NCBI GenBank assembly: GCA_964017235.1
Contig: OZ024936.1
Span: 56,533,028 to 56,597,027 of the forward strand
Length of the DNA stretch: 64,000 nucleotides
Reading direction: 5' to 3'
DNA from: Sabellastarte sp. h YS-2021
Lineage: Eukaryota; Annelida; Polychaeta; Sabellida; Sabellidae
Part shown: positions 41,066-52,135 of the stretch, one piece after another
How positions within the stretch are numbered: position 1 is the first letter of the stretch
How the letters are laid out: every line of letters starts with the position of its first letter
The notes under the pieces: model-generated
The model's input: the letters and a program-made list of their open reading frames with translations, nothing else
What the model was told of the DNA's origin: nothing
The model's database searches: none
Made by a program: the position numbers and the translations under genes

Positions 41066-44000
41066 TGACATCTTTGGTTTATTTGTGACCATCTAATATG
41101 CTATCTTGGTTGCCTAAGGAGTTATTTGTGCATTTTCTGTTGGTCCATAATTGCTATTATTAATCAACAGCCCTTGATGGGTTGTGGGTAAATAGCATAT
41201 TTGAACAATATACCTGCACTTAGGAGGTCATTTTTATGCACTTATAGCATCTAAAAGCCCCATCAGTTTGAGATTGTTACATTTAGTGCTGTTTTTTTTC
41301 TTTTAACTGTTCCATAAATACCAGAAGTTTATATTCATCACTGGGTATTGACATTCTGAGGTCAGGCAGAATACAAGCAAACTCTGTCTTGGGGCTCTTA
41401 GAAGGTCACATTTGGTCTCATTTTGTCCTCTAACAGCCCCTGTATATGACTTGATCATAAAAAATCAATGACAGCTTTTGTTTATTTGTGACTTTCTAAT
41501 ATGTTAGCTTGGTCACCCAAGGGCTTATTTGGGTATTCTCTGTTGCTCCATAATTGTCATTATTAAGGAACAGGCCTTGATGGGTTCTGGGCAAATAGCA
41601 TATATGAACAATATACTTTCAGTTAGGAGGTCATTTTTAGCACTTATAGCATCTAACAGCCCCATCAGTTTGAGATTGTTAGATTGAGTGCTGGTTTGGT
41701 CTTTTAACTGTTCCATAAATACCAGAATAGTTTATATTCATCACTGGGTATTGACAGTCTGAGGTCAGGCAGAATACAAGCAAACTCTTCCTTGGGGCTC
41801 TTAGGAGGTCATATTTGGTCTCATTTTGTCCTCTAACAGCCCCTGTATATGACTTGATCATAAAAAATCAATGACAACTTTTGTTTATTTGTGAATTTCT
41901 AATATGTTAGTTCGTCACCCAAGGGCTTATTTGGGTATTTTCTGTGGCTCCATAATTGTTATTATTAAGGAACAGGCCTTGATGGGTTGTGGGTAAATAG
42001 CATATATGAACAATATACCTTCACTTAGGAGGTCATTTTTAGCAATTATAGCATCTAACAGCCCCATCAGTTTGAGATTGTTAGATTGAGTGCTGGTTCG
42101 GTCTTTTAACTGTTCCATAAATACCAGAACAGTTAATATTCATCACTGAGTATTGATAGTTTGAGGATAGGCAGAGTACAACCAAACTCTCTTTTGGGGC
42201 TCTTAGAATGTCATATTTGGTCTCATTATGTCCTCTAACAGCCCCTGTATATGATTTGATCATAAAACGTCAATGACAGCTTTTGTTTATTTGTGACCAT
42301 CTAATATGCTATCTTGCTTGCCTAAGGGCTTATTTGTGTATTTTCTGTTGCACCATAATTGCTATTATTAATCAACAGCCCTCGATGGGTTGCGGGTACA
42401 TAGTATATTTGAACAATATACCTGCACTTAGGAGGTCATTTTTATGCACTTATAGCATCTAAAAGCCCCATCAGTTTGAGATTGTTACATGTAGTGCTGT
42501 TTTTTTCTTTTAACTGTTCCATAAATACCAGAAGTTTATATTCATCACTGGGTATTGACAGTCTGAGGTCAGGCAGAATACAAGCAAACTCTTCCTTGGG
42601 GCTCTTAGAAGGTCATATCTGGTCTCATTTTGTCCTCTAACAGCCCCTGTATATGACTTGATCATAAAAAATCAATGACAACTTTTGTTTATTTGTGACT
42701 TTCTAATATATTAGCTTGGTCGCCCAAGTGCTTATTTGGGTATTTTCTGTTGCTCCATAATTGTCATTATTAAGGAACAGGCCCTGATGGGTTCTGGGCA
42801 AATAGCATATATGAACAATATACCTTCACTTAGGAGGTCATTTTTAGCATTTATAGCATCTAACAGCCCCATCAGTTTGAGATTGTTAGATTGAGTGCTG
42901 GTTTGGTCTTTTAACTGTTCCATAAATATCAGAATAGTTAATATTCATCACTGGGTATTGATAGTTTGTGGATAGCAGAATACAAGCAAACTCTGTCTTG
43001 GGGCTCTTAGAAGGTCATATTTGGTCTCATTTTGTCCTCTAACAGCCCCTGTATATGATTTGATCATAAAAAGTCAATGACAGCTTTTGTTTATTTGTGA
43101 CCGTCTAATATGCTATCTTGGTTGCCTTAGGTCTTATTTTTGGATTTTCTGCTGGTCCATAATTGCTATTATTAATCAACAGCCCTTGATGGGTTGTGGG
43201 TAAATAGCATATTTGAACAATATACCTGCACTTATGAGGTCATTTTTATGCACTTATAGCATCTAAAAGCCCCATCAGTTTGAGATTGTTACATTTAGTG
43301 CTATTTATTTTTCTTTTAACTGTTCCATAAATACCAGAATTTTATATTCATCACTGGGTATTGACAGTCTGAGGTCAGGCAGAATACAAGCAAACTGTGT
43401 CTTGGGGATCTTAGAAGGTCATATTTGGTCTCATTTTGTCCTCTAACAGCCCCTGTATATGACTTGATCATCAACAATTTATGACAGCTTTTGTTTATTT
43501 GTGACTTTCAAACATGTTAGCTTGGTCGCCCAAGGGCTTATTTGGGTATTTTCTGTTGCTCCATAATTGTCATTATTAAGGAACAGGCCTTGATGGGTTG
43601 TGGGTAAATAGCATATTTGAACAATATACCTGCACTTAGGAGGTCATTTTTATGGACTTATATCATCTAAAAGCCCCATCAGTTTGAGATTGTTACATTT
43701 AGTGCTTTTTTTTTTCTTTTAACTGTTCCATAAATACCAGAATTTTATATTCATCACTGGGTATTGACAGTCTGAGGTCAGGCAGAATACAAGCAAACTC
43801 TGTCTTGGGGCTCTTAGGAGGTCATATTTGGTCTTATTTTGTCCTCTAACAGCCCCTGTATATGATTTGATCATAAAAAATCAATGACAAATTTTGTTTA
43901 TTTGTGACTTTCTAATATCTTAGCTTAGTCTACGAAGGGTTTATTTGGGTATTTTCTGTTGTTCCATAATTGTTATTATTAAGGAACAGGCCATGATGGG

Positions 44001-44148
44001 TTATGGGTAAATAGCATATATGAACAATATACCTTCACTTCGGAGGTCATTTTTAGCACTTATAGCATCTAACAGCCCCATCAGTTTGAGATTGTTAGAT
44101 TGAGTGCTGGTTTGGTTTTTGAAATGTTCAATAAATACCAGAATAGTC
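41066..44148. repeat. Satellite block 7: divergent monomers up to the first truncated LINE
   Basis: About seven and a half A- and B-class monomers with many private substitutions are present. I found no period longer than one or two monomers except at the end, where sequence from about 43,750 is matched again about 5.03 kb later. The last monomer is interrupted at 44,164 by a LINE insertion. Confidence 0.85.
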
Positions 44149-44164
44149 AATATTCTGAGTCTGA
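44149..44164 (+). other. 5' target-site duplication of truncated LINE copy 1
   Basis: The 16 bases AATATTCTGAGTCTGA stand immediately before the LINE sequence and recur directly after its A-rich tail at 46,404-46,419. This is the normal signature of target-primed reverse transcription. The first one or two A's are ambiguous because the tail is A-rich. Confidence 0.9.
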
Positions 44165-46251
44165 TTTATTCCTGGAAGATATATTGGTCACTCTACACGA
44201 CTTGTGTATGATATAATGCATTTTGCAGAAAAAAACCAGAAAAATGGACTAGTAATGCTTATTGATTTTGAAAAAGCTTTTGATTCTATTTCATGGAAAT
44301 TTCTCTACAATGTGCTTAAATTTATGGGTTTTGGAACAGAATTTATAAGATGGATCAAACTATTTAATTGTAATGTGCAAGCCTCTGTGATTCAGTGTGG
44401 AATATTGTCAAGTTTCTTTACTATAAAACGTGGATGTCGTCAGGGTGATCCTGCCTCACCTTATCTGTTTATCTTGTGTAGCCAGATATTATCAATTCTT
44501 ATCCAAAATGAAAAAAAATAAAGGGAATAAAAGTAGGAAATAATGAATACAAGCTCACGCAGTTTGCCGATGACACTACATTGTTAATGGACGGTTCTCA
44601 GGATTCCTTGCAGACAGCTCTTAATATCTTAGAGATATTTGGGAGTATGTCAGGGTTAAAAATGAATACTCAAAAAACTAAACTCATATGGATAGGCCGT
44701 AAAAAACATTGTAAAGACAAATTATGTGTAAACTCAATGCTTGAGTGGGGCATCACAGAGTTTATATTGTTAGGTATAACATTTGATGTAGAATTAGAGA
44801 ATATGTTAACAAAAAACTTTAATAATGCTTTGCAACAGTCAAAGGTAGTACTAAATAATTGGAAAAAGCGTTACCTCACACCTTTTGGAAAAATTGCAGT
44901 TATTAAAACATTCATTATTTCAAAATTTAATCATTTATTTTTATCACTGCCTAATCCTACATACAACATGATTAAGTCCTTAACTGATTTGATTTACGAT
45001 TTTCTGTGGGATGGTAAACCAGACAAGGTTAGTAGAAAACAAATTTGTAAAGAATACCTTGAGGGAGGGCTCAAAATGATTGATATAAACAAATTTATCA
45101 AATCCTTAAAATCCACTTGGATTAGACGCCTTTTGAAGGACTCAGATGCACCATGGGCACACCTTATCAATTATAGGCTAAATGTATCTCATAAACTGAC
45201 CATTTTCGGACCAGCATGGTGTAAAAAACTAACAGCCAAGATTACAAATCCCTTTTGGAAGGACGTTTTAGATTCGTGGAAAGAGGTGTCAGAATCATGC
45301 TCAATTATGTGTCTCAATGATATTATATTTAGCCCATTGTGGTTCAATAAAAGCTTAAGTGAGTATGACATCTTTGAGTCAGAATGGTATGAACATGGTA
45401 TCAGGTATATAGGTGACCTCCTAAGTGAAACAGGTAACATTTTATCTCGGGAGGAGCTACAAAGAATGTATAATCTTAGAAATATAAATATTTTAGACTA
45501 TTATAGAATTAAGATCCTTGTTCAGTCATTCATGAATAAATATGCACAAGTAGCTAATGAAAACTGTGCAGGAGTAGTTAGACCCTTTATCCCATTCCAT
45601 GTAAAAATTTTATTTAAAAGTCAAAAAGGTGCAGGAGATATATACAAGATTTTAAATAATTCTTCATATGAACCCAAAATGAAAAACAAATGGAACCATG
45701 AACTAAATATAGAAATTGATGAAAGAACATGGCAAAATATATTCAAAATTTGCTTTAGATTTAGCTGTGATGCCTCACTTACATGGCTACAGTACAGAAT
45801 TTTATATAGGATAATAGGTGTTAGAAAATGTTTAAATGTTATATGCAAAGATAACTCAGATATTTGTAGGTTATGTGCAACTGAACAAGAGTCTATAGAA
45901 CATCTATTTTTCCACTGTAGCCAGACAAACCAGTTATGGTGTTCAATTACGAATTGGATCAAGCTTAAAATGGGTATAACACATGTTTTTAATATAAGGG
46001 AAGTCCTTTTTGGATATATGTACACCGATAGTTATTATGAGCCAATGAATTTACTCATTCTGTTAGCCAAAAAATACATATTTCACTGTGCACTCAACTA
46101 CAGAAAGTTAAATTTTTATGTATTTCAAAAATTGTTCAAGGACAAATATCTGGATCAGCTGACTCTTTCAAAATTGAAGGCTACAGAAAAAATTTTTGCT
46201 AAAAAATGGAACTTGTGTAAACCACTTTTTCAAGATATAGAATTGTTTTAA
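44165..46251 (+). pseudogene. LINE ORF2 fragment (RT to zinc knuckle), frameshifted, copy 1
   Basis: Open sequence starts without a methionine at the insertion edge and gives a GRYIG block followed by the RT motif A block LIDFEKAFDS, then RQGDPASPYLF. The frame stops at 44,519-44,521, just after a run of eight A (44,511-44,518). The next frame carries QFADDTTLL, the catalytic aspartate pair, at about 44,560-44,580, and stays open to the stop at 46,251. A one-base slip in the A-run explains the break. The second part contains the RT thumb-like block LTPFGKIAVIKT and a C-x2-C-x7-H-x4-C zinc knuckle near 45,865-45,917, the usual end of L1-like ORF2. The missing endonuclease and first RT blocks make it non-autonomous and almost certainly non-functional. 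Confidence 0.92.
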
Positions 46252-46403
46252 TTTAGTAACAAGTAAGAAATTTGATAACAAATTAATGGAGAAAAGTTTT
46301 GTTGTTACGATATAAATGGTTACTTCTGTCACAGTAAATAATTATTATATTATTATTGTCAATATCTATCATAATTGTCAATGCAAAAGGACAATAAAAA
46401 AAA
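44165..46403 (+). mobile_element. 5'-truncated L1/Tx1-like LINE, copy 1
   Basis: This 2.24-kb insertion starts inside the reverse transcriptase domain of a LINE ORF2 and runs through the C-terminal zinc knuckle, a 3' UTR of about 150 bp, and an A-rich tail (ACAATAAAAAAAAA). It is flanked by 16-bp target-site duplications, and the uninterrupted target exists at 53,233-53,248. The 5' truncation is typical of LINE insertions. It belongs to a different family from the full-length LINE at 54.9-61.0 kb, because the proteins align only in conserved blocks. Confidence 0.93.
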
Positions 46404-46419
46404 AATATTCTGAGTCTGA
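46404..46419 (+). other. 3' target-site duplication of truncated LINE copy 1
   Basis: This repeats the 16 bases found at 44,149-44,164 and is followed by GGTTAGGCAG, which continues the satellite unit exactly as in the empty site at 53,233 onward. Confidence 0.9.
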
Positions 46420-46885
46420 GGTTAGGCAGAATGAAGGGAAACTCTGTCTTGGGGCTCTGAAAAGGTCATATTTGTTTCTCATTTTTTTTCGATAACCGCC
46501 CCAGTATATGATTTGATCATAAAAAATCAATGACAGCTTTTGTTTATTGATGATAAGCTAATATGTTATCTTAATTGCCTAAGGGGTTATATAGGTATTT
46601 CTGTTGCTCCATAATTGTTATTATTAATCAATAGGCCTTGATGGGTTGTGGGTAAATACAGCATACCTGTACAATATACATACACTTAGGATATCATTTT
46701 TATGGACTTATAGCATTTAACAGCCCCATCATAACACTTGGTCATAAAGACCACAACTTCTACATAAATTTAGCCTACTTGTGACAGGTTGGGTTTCCTA
46801 GCTGATGAGATTTAGTATTCACCGTTTGGCATTGACAGTCTGTTATTAGGCAGAATACCAACAAACTCTGTCCCAAGCACTGGAT
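46420..46885. repeat. Divergent class C satellite sequence (copy 1)
   Basis: Satellite words are still visible (GGTTAGGCAGAATG, GATTTGATCATAAAAAATC, CCTTGATGGGTTGTGGG, TAGCATTTAACAGCCCC), but with a class-specific AAGGGGTTATATAGGTATTT and ATACAGCATACCTGTACAA. I call this class C. The last 140 bp are a further decayed satellite piece containing GGCATTGACAGTCTG. No gene is seen. Confidence 0.75.
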
Positions 46886-47105
46886 ACTTACAGCTTCAGA
46901 GTTGTTTACTTGCAATTAATAGTCAGATCTATAACCATAACACTAATAATATTCTGTAACTGTAGCATGAATGTCTGGGGTCACAATAAATAAATATGAC
47001 CTTTACATTTTAATGGTCTACTATTTCTACAATAAGTGAATTTCCTTTCTGTTTTATTTCAATCTTGCAAACTATCACTCTATTCAATAATTTTTATAAT
47101 TTTGA
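46886..47105. repeat. About 220-bp non-satellite block, copy 1 of 3
   Basis: From GCTTCAGAGTTG to TATAATTTTGACAG the sequence has no clear similarity to the 402-bp monomer. It returns at 51,916-52,135 within the 5.03-kb duplication, and in a more divergent form at 53,579-53,795. It contains AGTCAGATCTATAACC and CATGAATGTCTGGGGTCAC in all three copies. I do not recognise a transposon family in it. It may be an old insertion that has been carried along with the satellite. Confidence 0.7.
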
Positions 47106-49181
47106 CAGTTTGAGATTATTAGATGGAGTGCTGGTTTATTCTTTTAACTGTTCCATAAATACCAGAATAGTTAATATTCATCACTGGGTATTGATGTTCT
47201 GAGAATAGGCAAAATACAAACAAACTCTCTCTTGGGGCTCTTAGAAGGTCATATTTGGTCTCATTTTGTCCTCTAACAGCCCCTGTATATGATTTGATCA
47301 TAAAAAGTCAATGACAGCTTTTGTTTATTTGTGACCATCTAATATGCTATCTTGCTTACCTAAGGGCTTATTTGGGTATTTTCTGTTGGTCCATAATTGC
47401 TATTATGCATCAACAGCCCTTGATGGGTTGTTAATAAATAGCATATTTGAACAATATAACTGCACTTATGAAGTCATTTTTATGCACTTATAGCGTCTAA
47501 AAGCCCCATCAGGTTGAGATTGTTACATTTAGTGCTGATTTTTTTTTTTAACTGTTCCATAAATACCAGAAGTTTATATTCATCACTGGGTATTGACACG
47601 CTGAGGTCAGGCAGAATACAAGCAAACTCTTCCTTGGGGCTCTTAGGAGGTCATATCTGGTCTCATTTTGTCCTCTAACAGCCCCTGTATATGATTTGAT
47701 CATAAAAAATCAATGACAACTTTTGTTTATTTGTGATTTTCTAATATGTTAGTTGGTCACCCAAGGGCTTATTTGGGTATTTTCTGTGGCTCCATAATTG
47801 TTATTATTAAGGAACAGGCCTTGATGGGTTGTGGGTAAATAGCATATATAAACAATATACCTTCACTTAGGAGGTCATTTTTAGCAATTATAGCATCTAA
47901 CAGCCCCATCAGTTTGAGATTGTTAGATTGAGTGCTGGTTCGGTCTTTTAACTGTTCCATACAATACCAGAATAGTTAATATTCATCACTGAGTATTGAT
48001 AGTTTGAGGATAGGCAGAATACAAGCTAACACTTTTGGGGCTCTTAGAACGTCATATTTGGTCACATTATGTCCTCTAACAGCCCCTGTATATGATTTGA
48101 TCATAAAACGTCAATGACAGCTTTTGTTTATTTGTGACCATCTAATATGCTATCTTGGTTGCCTTAGGACTTATTTGTGCATTTTCTGCTGGTCCATAAT
48201 TGCTATTATTAATCAACAGCCCTTGATGGGTTGTGGGTAAATAGCATATTTGAACAATATACCTGCACTTAGGAGGTCATTTTTATGCACTTATAGCATC
48301 TAAAAGCCCCATCAGTTTGAGATTGTTACATTTAGTGCTGTTTTTTTTCTTTTAACTGTTCCATAAATACCAGAAGTTTATATTCATCACTGGGTATTGA
48401 CAGTCTGAGGTCAGGCAGAATACAAGCAAACTCTGTCTTGGGGCTCTTAGAAGGTCATATTTGGTCTCATTTTGTCCTCTAACAGCCCCTGTATATGACT
48501 TGATCATAAAAAAATTATGACAGCTTTTGTTTATTTGTGACTTTCTAATATGTTAGCTTGGTCGCCCAAGGGCTTATTTGGGTATTTCCTGTTGCTCCAT
48601 AATTGTCATTATTAAGAAACAGGCCTTGACGGGTTGTGGGCAAATGGCATATATGAACAATATACCTTCACTTAGGAGGTCATTTTAAGCACTTATAGCA
48701 TCTAAAAGACCCATCAGTTGCAGATTGTTAGATTGAGTGCTGGTTTGGTCTTTTAACTGTTCCATAAATACCAGAACAGTTAATATTCATCACTGGGTAT
48801 TGACAGTCTGAGGTCAGGCAGAATACAAGCAAACTCTGTCTTGGGGCGCTTAGGAGTTCATATTTGGTCTTATTTTGTCCTCTAACAGCCCCTGTATATG
48901 ATTTGATCATAAAAAAATGACAAATTTTGTTTATTTGTGACTTTCTAATATCTTAGCTTAGTCTACCAAGGGTTTATTTGGGTATTTTCTGTTGTTCCAT
49001 AATTGTTATTATTAAGGAACAGGCCATGATGGGTTATGGGTAAATAGCATATATGAACAATATACCTTCACTTAGGAGGTCATTTTTAGCACTTATAGCA
49101 TCTAACAGCCCCATCAGTTTGAGATTGTTAGATTGAGTGCTGGTTTGGTTTTTGAACTGTTCAATAAATACCAGAATAGTC
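47106..49181. repeat. Satellite monomers between the two LINE copies
   Basis: About five divergent A- and B-class monomers are present, including one resembling the GTGGCTCC monomer of block 6 (near 47,760-48,160). The stretch ends in the B monomer that is interrupted by the second LINE copy at 49,198. No coding sequence is seen. Confidence 0.85.
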
Positions 49182-49197
49182 AATATTCTGAGTCTGA

Positions 49198-51279
49198 TTT
49201 ATTCCTGGAAGATATATTGGTCACTCTACACGACTTGTGTATGATATAATGCATTTTGCAGAAAAAAACCAGAAAAATGGACTAGTAATGCTTATTGATT
49301 TTGAAAAAGCTCTTGATTCTATTTCATGGAAATTTCTCTACAATGTGCTTAAAATTATGGGTTTTTCGAACAGAATTTATAAGATGGATCAAACTATTTA
49401 ATTGTAATGTGCAAGCCCCTGTGATTCAGTGTGGAATATTGTCAAGTTTCTTTACTATAAAACATGGATGTCGTCAGGGTGATCCTGCCTCACCTTATCT
49501 GTTTATCTTGTGTAGCCAGATATTATCAATTCTTATCCAAAATGAAAAAAAATAAAGGGAATAAAAGTAGGAAATAATGAATACAAGCTCACGCAGTTTG
49601 CCGATGACACTACATTATTAATGGACGGTTCTCAGGATTCCTTGCAGACAGCTCTTAATATCTTAGAGATATTTGGGAGTATGTCAGGGTTAAAAATGAA
49701 TACTCAAAAAACTAAACTCATATGGATAGGCCGTAAAAAACATTGTAAAGACAAATTATGTGTAAACTCAATGCTTGAGTGGGGCATCACAGAGTTTATA
49801 TTGTTAGGTATAACATTTGATGTAGAATTAGAGAATATGTTAACAAAAAACTTTAATAATGCTTTGCAACAGTCAAAGGTAGTACTAAATAATTGGAAAA
49901 AGCGTTACCTCACACCTTTTGGAAAAATTGCAGTTATTAAAACATTCATTATTTCAAAATTTAATCATTTATTTTTATCACTGCCTAATCCTACATACAA
50001 CATGATTAAGTCCTTAACTGATTTGATTTACGATTTTCTGTGGGATGGTAAACCAGACAAGGTTAGTAGAAAACAAATTTGTAAAGAATACCTTGAGGGG
50101 GGGCTCAAAATGATTGATATAAACAAATTTATCAAATCCTTAAAATCCACTTGGATTAAACGCCTTTTGAAGGACTCAGATGCACCATGGGCACACCTTA
50201 TCAATTATAGGCTAAATGTATCTCATAAACTGACCATTTTCGGACCAGCATGGTGTAAAAAACTAACAGCCAAGATTACAAATCCCTTTTGGAAGGACGT
50301 TTTAGATTCGTGGAAAGAGGTGTCAGAATCATGCTCAATTATGTGTCTCAATGATATTATATTTAGCCCATTGTGGTTCAATAAAAGCTTAAGTGAGTAT
50401 GACATCTTTGAGTCAGAATGGTATGAACATGGTATCAGGTATATAGGTGACCTCCTAAGTGAAACAGGTAACATTTTATCTCGGGAAGAGCTACAAAGAA
50501 TGTATAATCTTAGAAATATAAATATTTTAGACTATTATAGAATTAAGATCCTTGTTCGGTCATTCATGAATAAATATGCACAAGTAACTAATGAAAACTG
50601 TGCAGGAGTAGTTAGACCCTTTATCCCATTCCATGTAAAAATTTTATTTAAAAGTCAAAAAGGTGCAGGAGATATATACAAGATTTTAAATAATTCTTCA
50701 TATGAACCCAAAATGAAAAACAAATGGAACCATGAACTAAATATAGAAATTGATGAAAGAACATGGCAAAATATATTCAAAATTTGCTTTAGATTTAGCT
50801 GTGATGCCTCACTTACATGGCTACAGTACAGAATTTTATATAGGATAATAGGTGTTAGAAAATATTTAAATGTTATATGCAAAGATAACTCAGATATTTG
50901 TAGGTTATGTGCAACTGAACGAGAGTCTATAGAACATCTATTTTTCCACTGTAGCCAGACAAACCAGTTATGGTGTTCAATTACGAATTGGATCAAGCTT
51001 AAAATGGGTATAACACATGTTTTTAATATAAGGGAAGTCCTTTTTGGATATATGTACACCGATAGTTATTATGAGCCAATGAATTTACTCATTATGTTAG
51101 CCAAAAAATACATATTTCACTGTGCACTGTGAAAGTTAAATTTTTATGTATTTCAAAAATTGTTCAAGGACAAATATCTGGATCAGCTGACTCTTTCAAA
51201 ATTAAAGGCTACAGAAAAAATTTTTGCTAAAAAATGGAAGTTGTGTAAACCACTTTTTCAAGATATAGAATTGTTTTAA
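49198..51279 (+). pseudogene. LINE ORF2 fragment, copy 2, with extra lesions
   Basis: It shares the frameshift at the run of eight A (49,545-49,552) with copy 1. It has two further breaks of its own. The first is an extra base near 49,364, where GGTTTTTCGAAC replaces GGTTTTGGAAC. The second is a small deletion near 51,128, which creates a TGA at 51,130-51,132 where copy 1 reads through. After that stop the frame continues to the original end at about 51,279. The FADD motif and the CCHC knuckle remain readable. The shared lesion predates the duplication and the private ones postdate it. Confidence 0.92.
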
Positions 51280-51434
51280 TTTAGTAACAAGTAAGAAATT
51301 TGATAACAAATTAATGGAGAAAAGTTTTGTTGTTACGATATAAATGGTTACTTCTGTCACAGTAAATAATTATTATATTATTATTGTCAATATCTATCAT
51401 AATTGTCAATACCAAAGAAGAATTAAAAAAAAAA
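49198..51434 (+). mobile_element. 5'-truncated L1/Tx1-like LINE, copy 2 (duplicate of copy 1)
   Basis: This is the second copy of the same insertion, about 5,033 bp downstream, with the same truncation point, the same 5' duplication (49,182-49,197) and a 3' duplication (51,435-51,450) that has one mismatch. It is not an independent insertion but a satellite-borne duplicate. The A-rich tail has diverged (AGAAGAATTAAAAAAAAAAAA). Confidence 0.93.
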
Positions 51435-51450
51435 AATATTCTGAGTCTCA

Positions 51451-51915
51451 GGTTAGGCAGAATGAAGGGAAACTCTGTCTTGGGGCTCTGAAAAGGTCAT
51501 ATTTGTTTCTCATTTTTTTCGATAACCGCCCCAGTATATGATTTGATCATAAAAAATCAATGACAGCTTTTGTTTATTGATGATAAGCTAATATGTTATC
51601 TTAATTGCCTAAGGGGTTATATAGGTATTTCTGTTGCTCCATAATTGTTATTATTAATCAATAGGCCTTGATGGGTTGTGGGTAAATACAGCATACCTGT
51701 ACAATATACATACGCTTAGGATATCATTTTTATGGACTTATAGCATCTAACAGCCCCATCATAACACTTGGACATAAAGACCACAACTTCTACATAAATT
51801 TAGCCTACTTGTGACAGGTTGGGTTTCCTAGCTGATGAGATTTAGTATTCACCGTTTGGCATTGACAGTCTGTTATTAGGCAGAATACCAACAAACTCTG
51901 TCCCGAGCACTGGAT
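51451..51915. repeat. Divergent class C satellite sequence (copy 2)
   Basis: This is the duplicate of 46,420-46,885 with a few substitutions, for example CATACGCTTAGG for CATACACTTAGG and TTGGACATAAAG for TTGGTCATAAAG. No gene is seen. Confidence 0.75.
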
Positions 51916-52135
51916 ACTTACAGCTTCAGAGTTGTTTACTTGCAATTAATAGTCAGATCTATAACCATAACACTAATAATATTCTGTAACTGTAGCATGA
52001 ATGTCTGGGGTCACAATAAATAAATATGACCTTTACATTTTAATGGTCTACTAGTTCTACAATAAGTGAATTTCCTTTCTGTTTTATTTCAATCTTGCAA
52101 ACTATCACTCTATTCAATAATTTTTATAATTTTGA
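51916..52135. repeat. About 220-bp non-satellite block, copy 2 of 3
   Basis: Nearly identical to 46,886-47,105, with differences such as CTACTAGTTCTAC for CTACTATTTCTAC. It lies at the same place in the second 5.03-kb unit. Confidence 0.7.

Noticed and set aside
45189..46025. Minus-strand ORFs of 83 and 134 codons within the truncated LINE, repeated at 50,223-51,059
   Set aside because: They are shadows of the plus-strand ORF2 frame, which has the RT and zinc-knuckle motifs.
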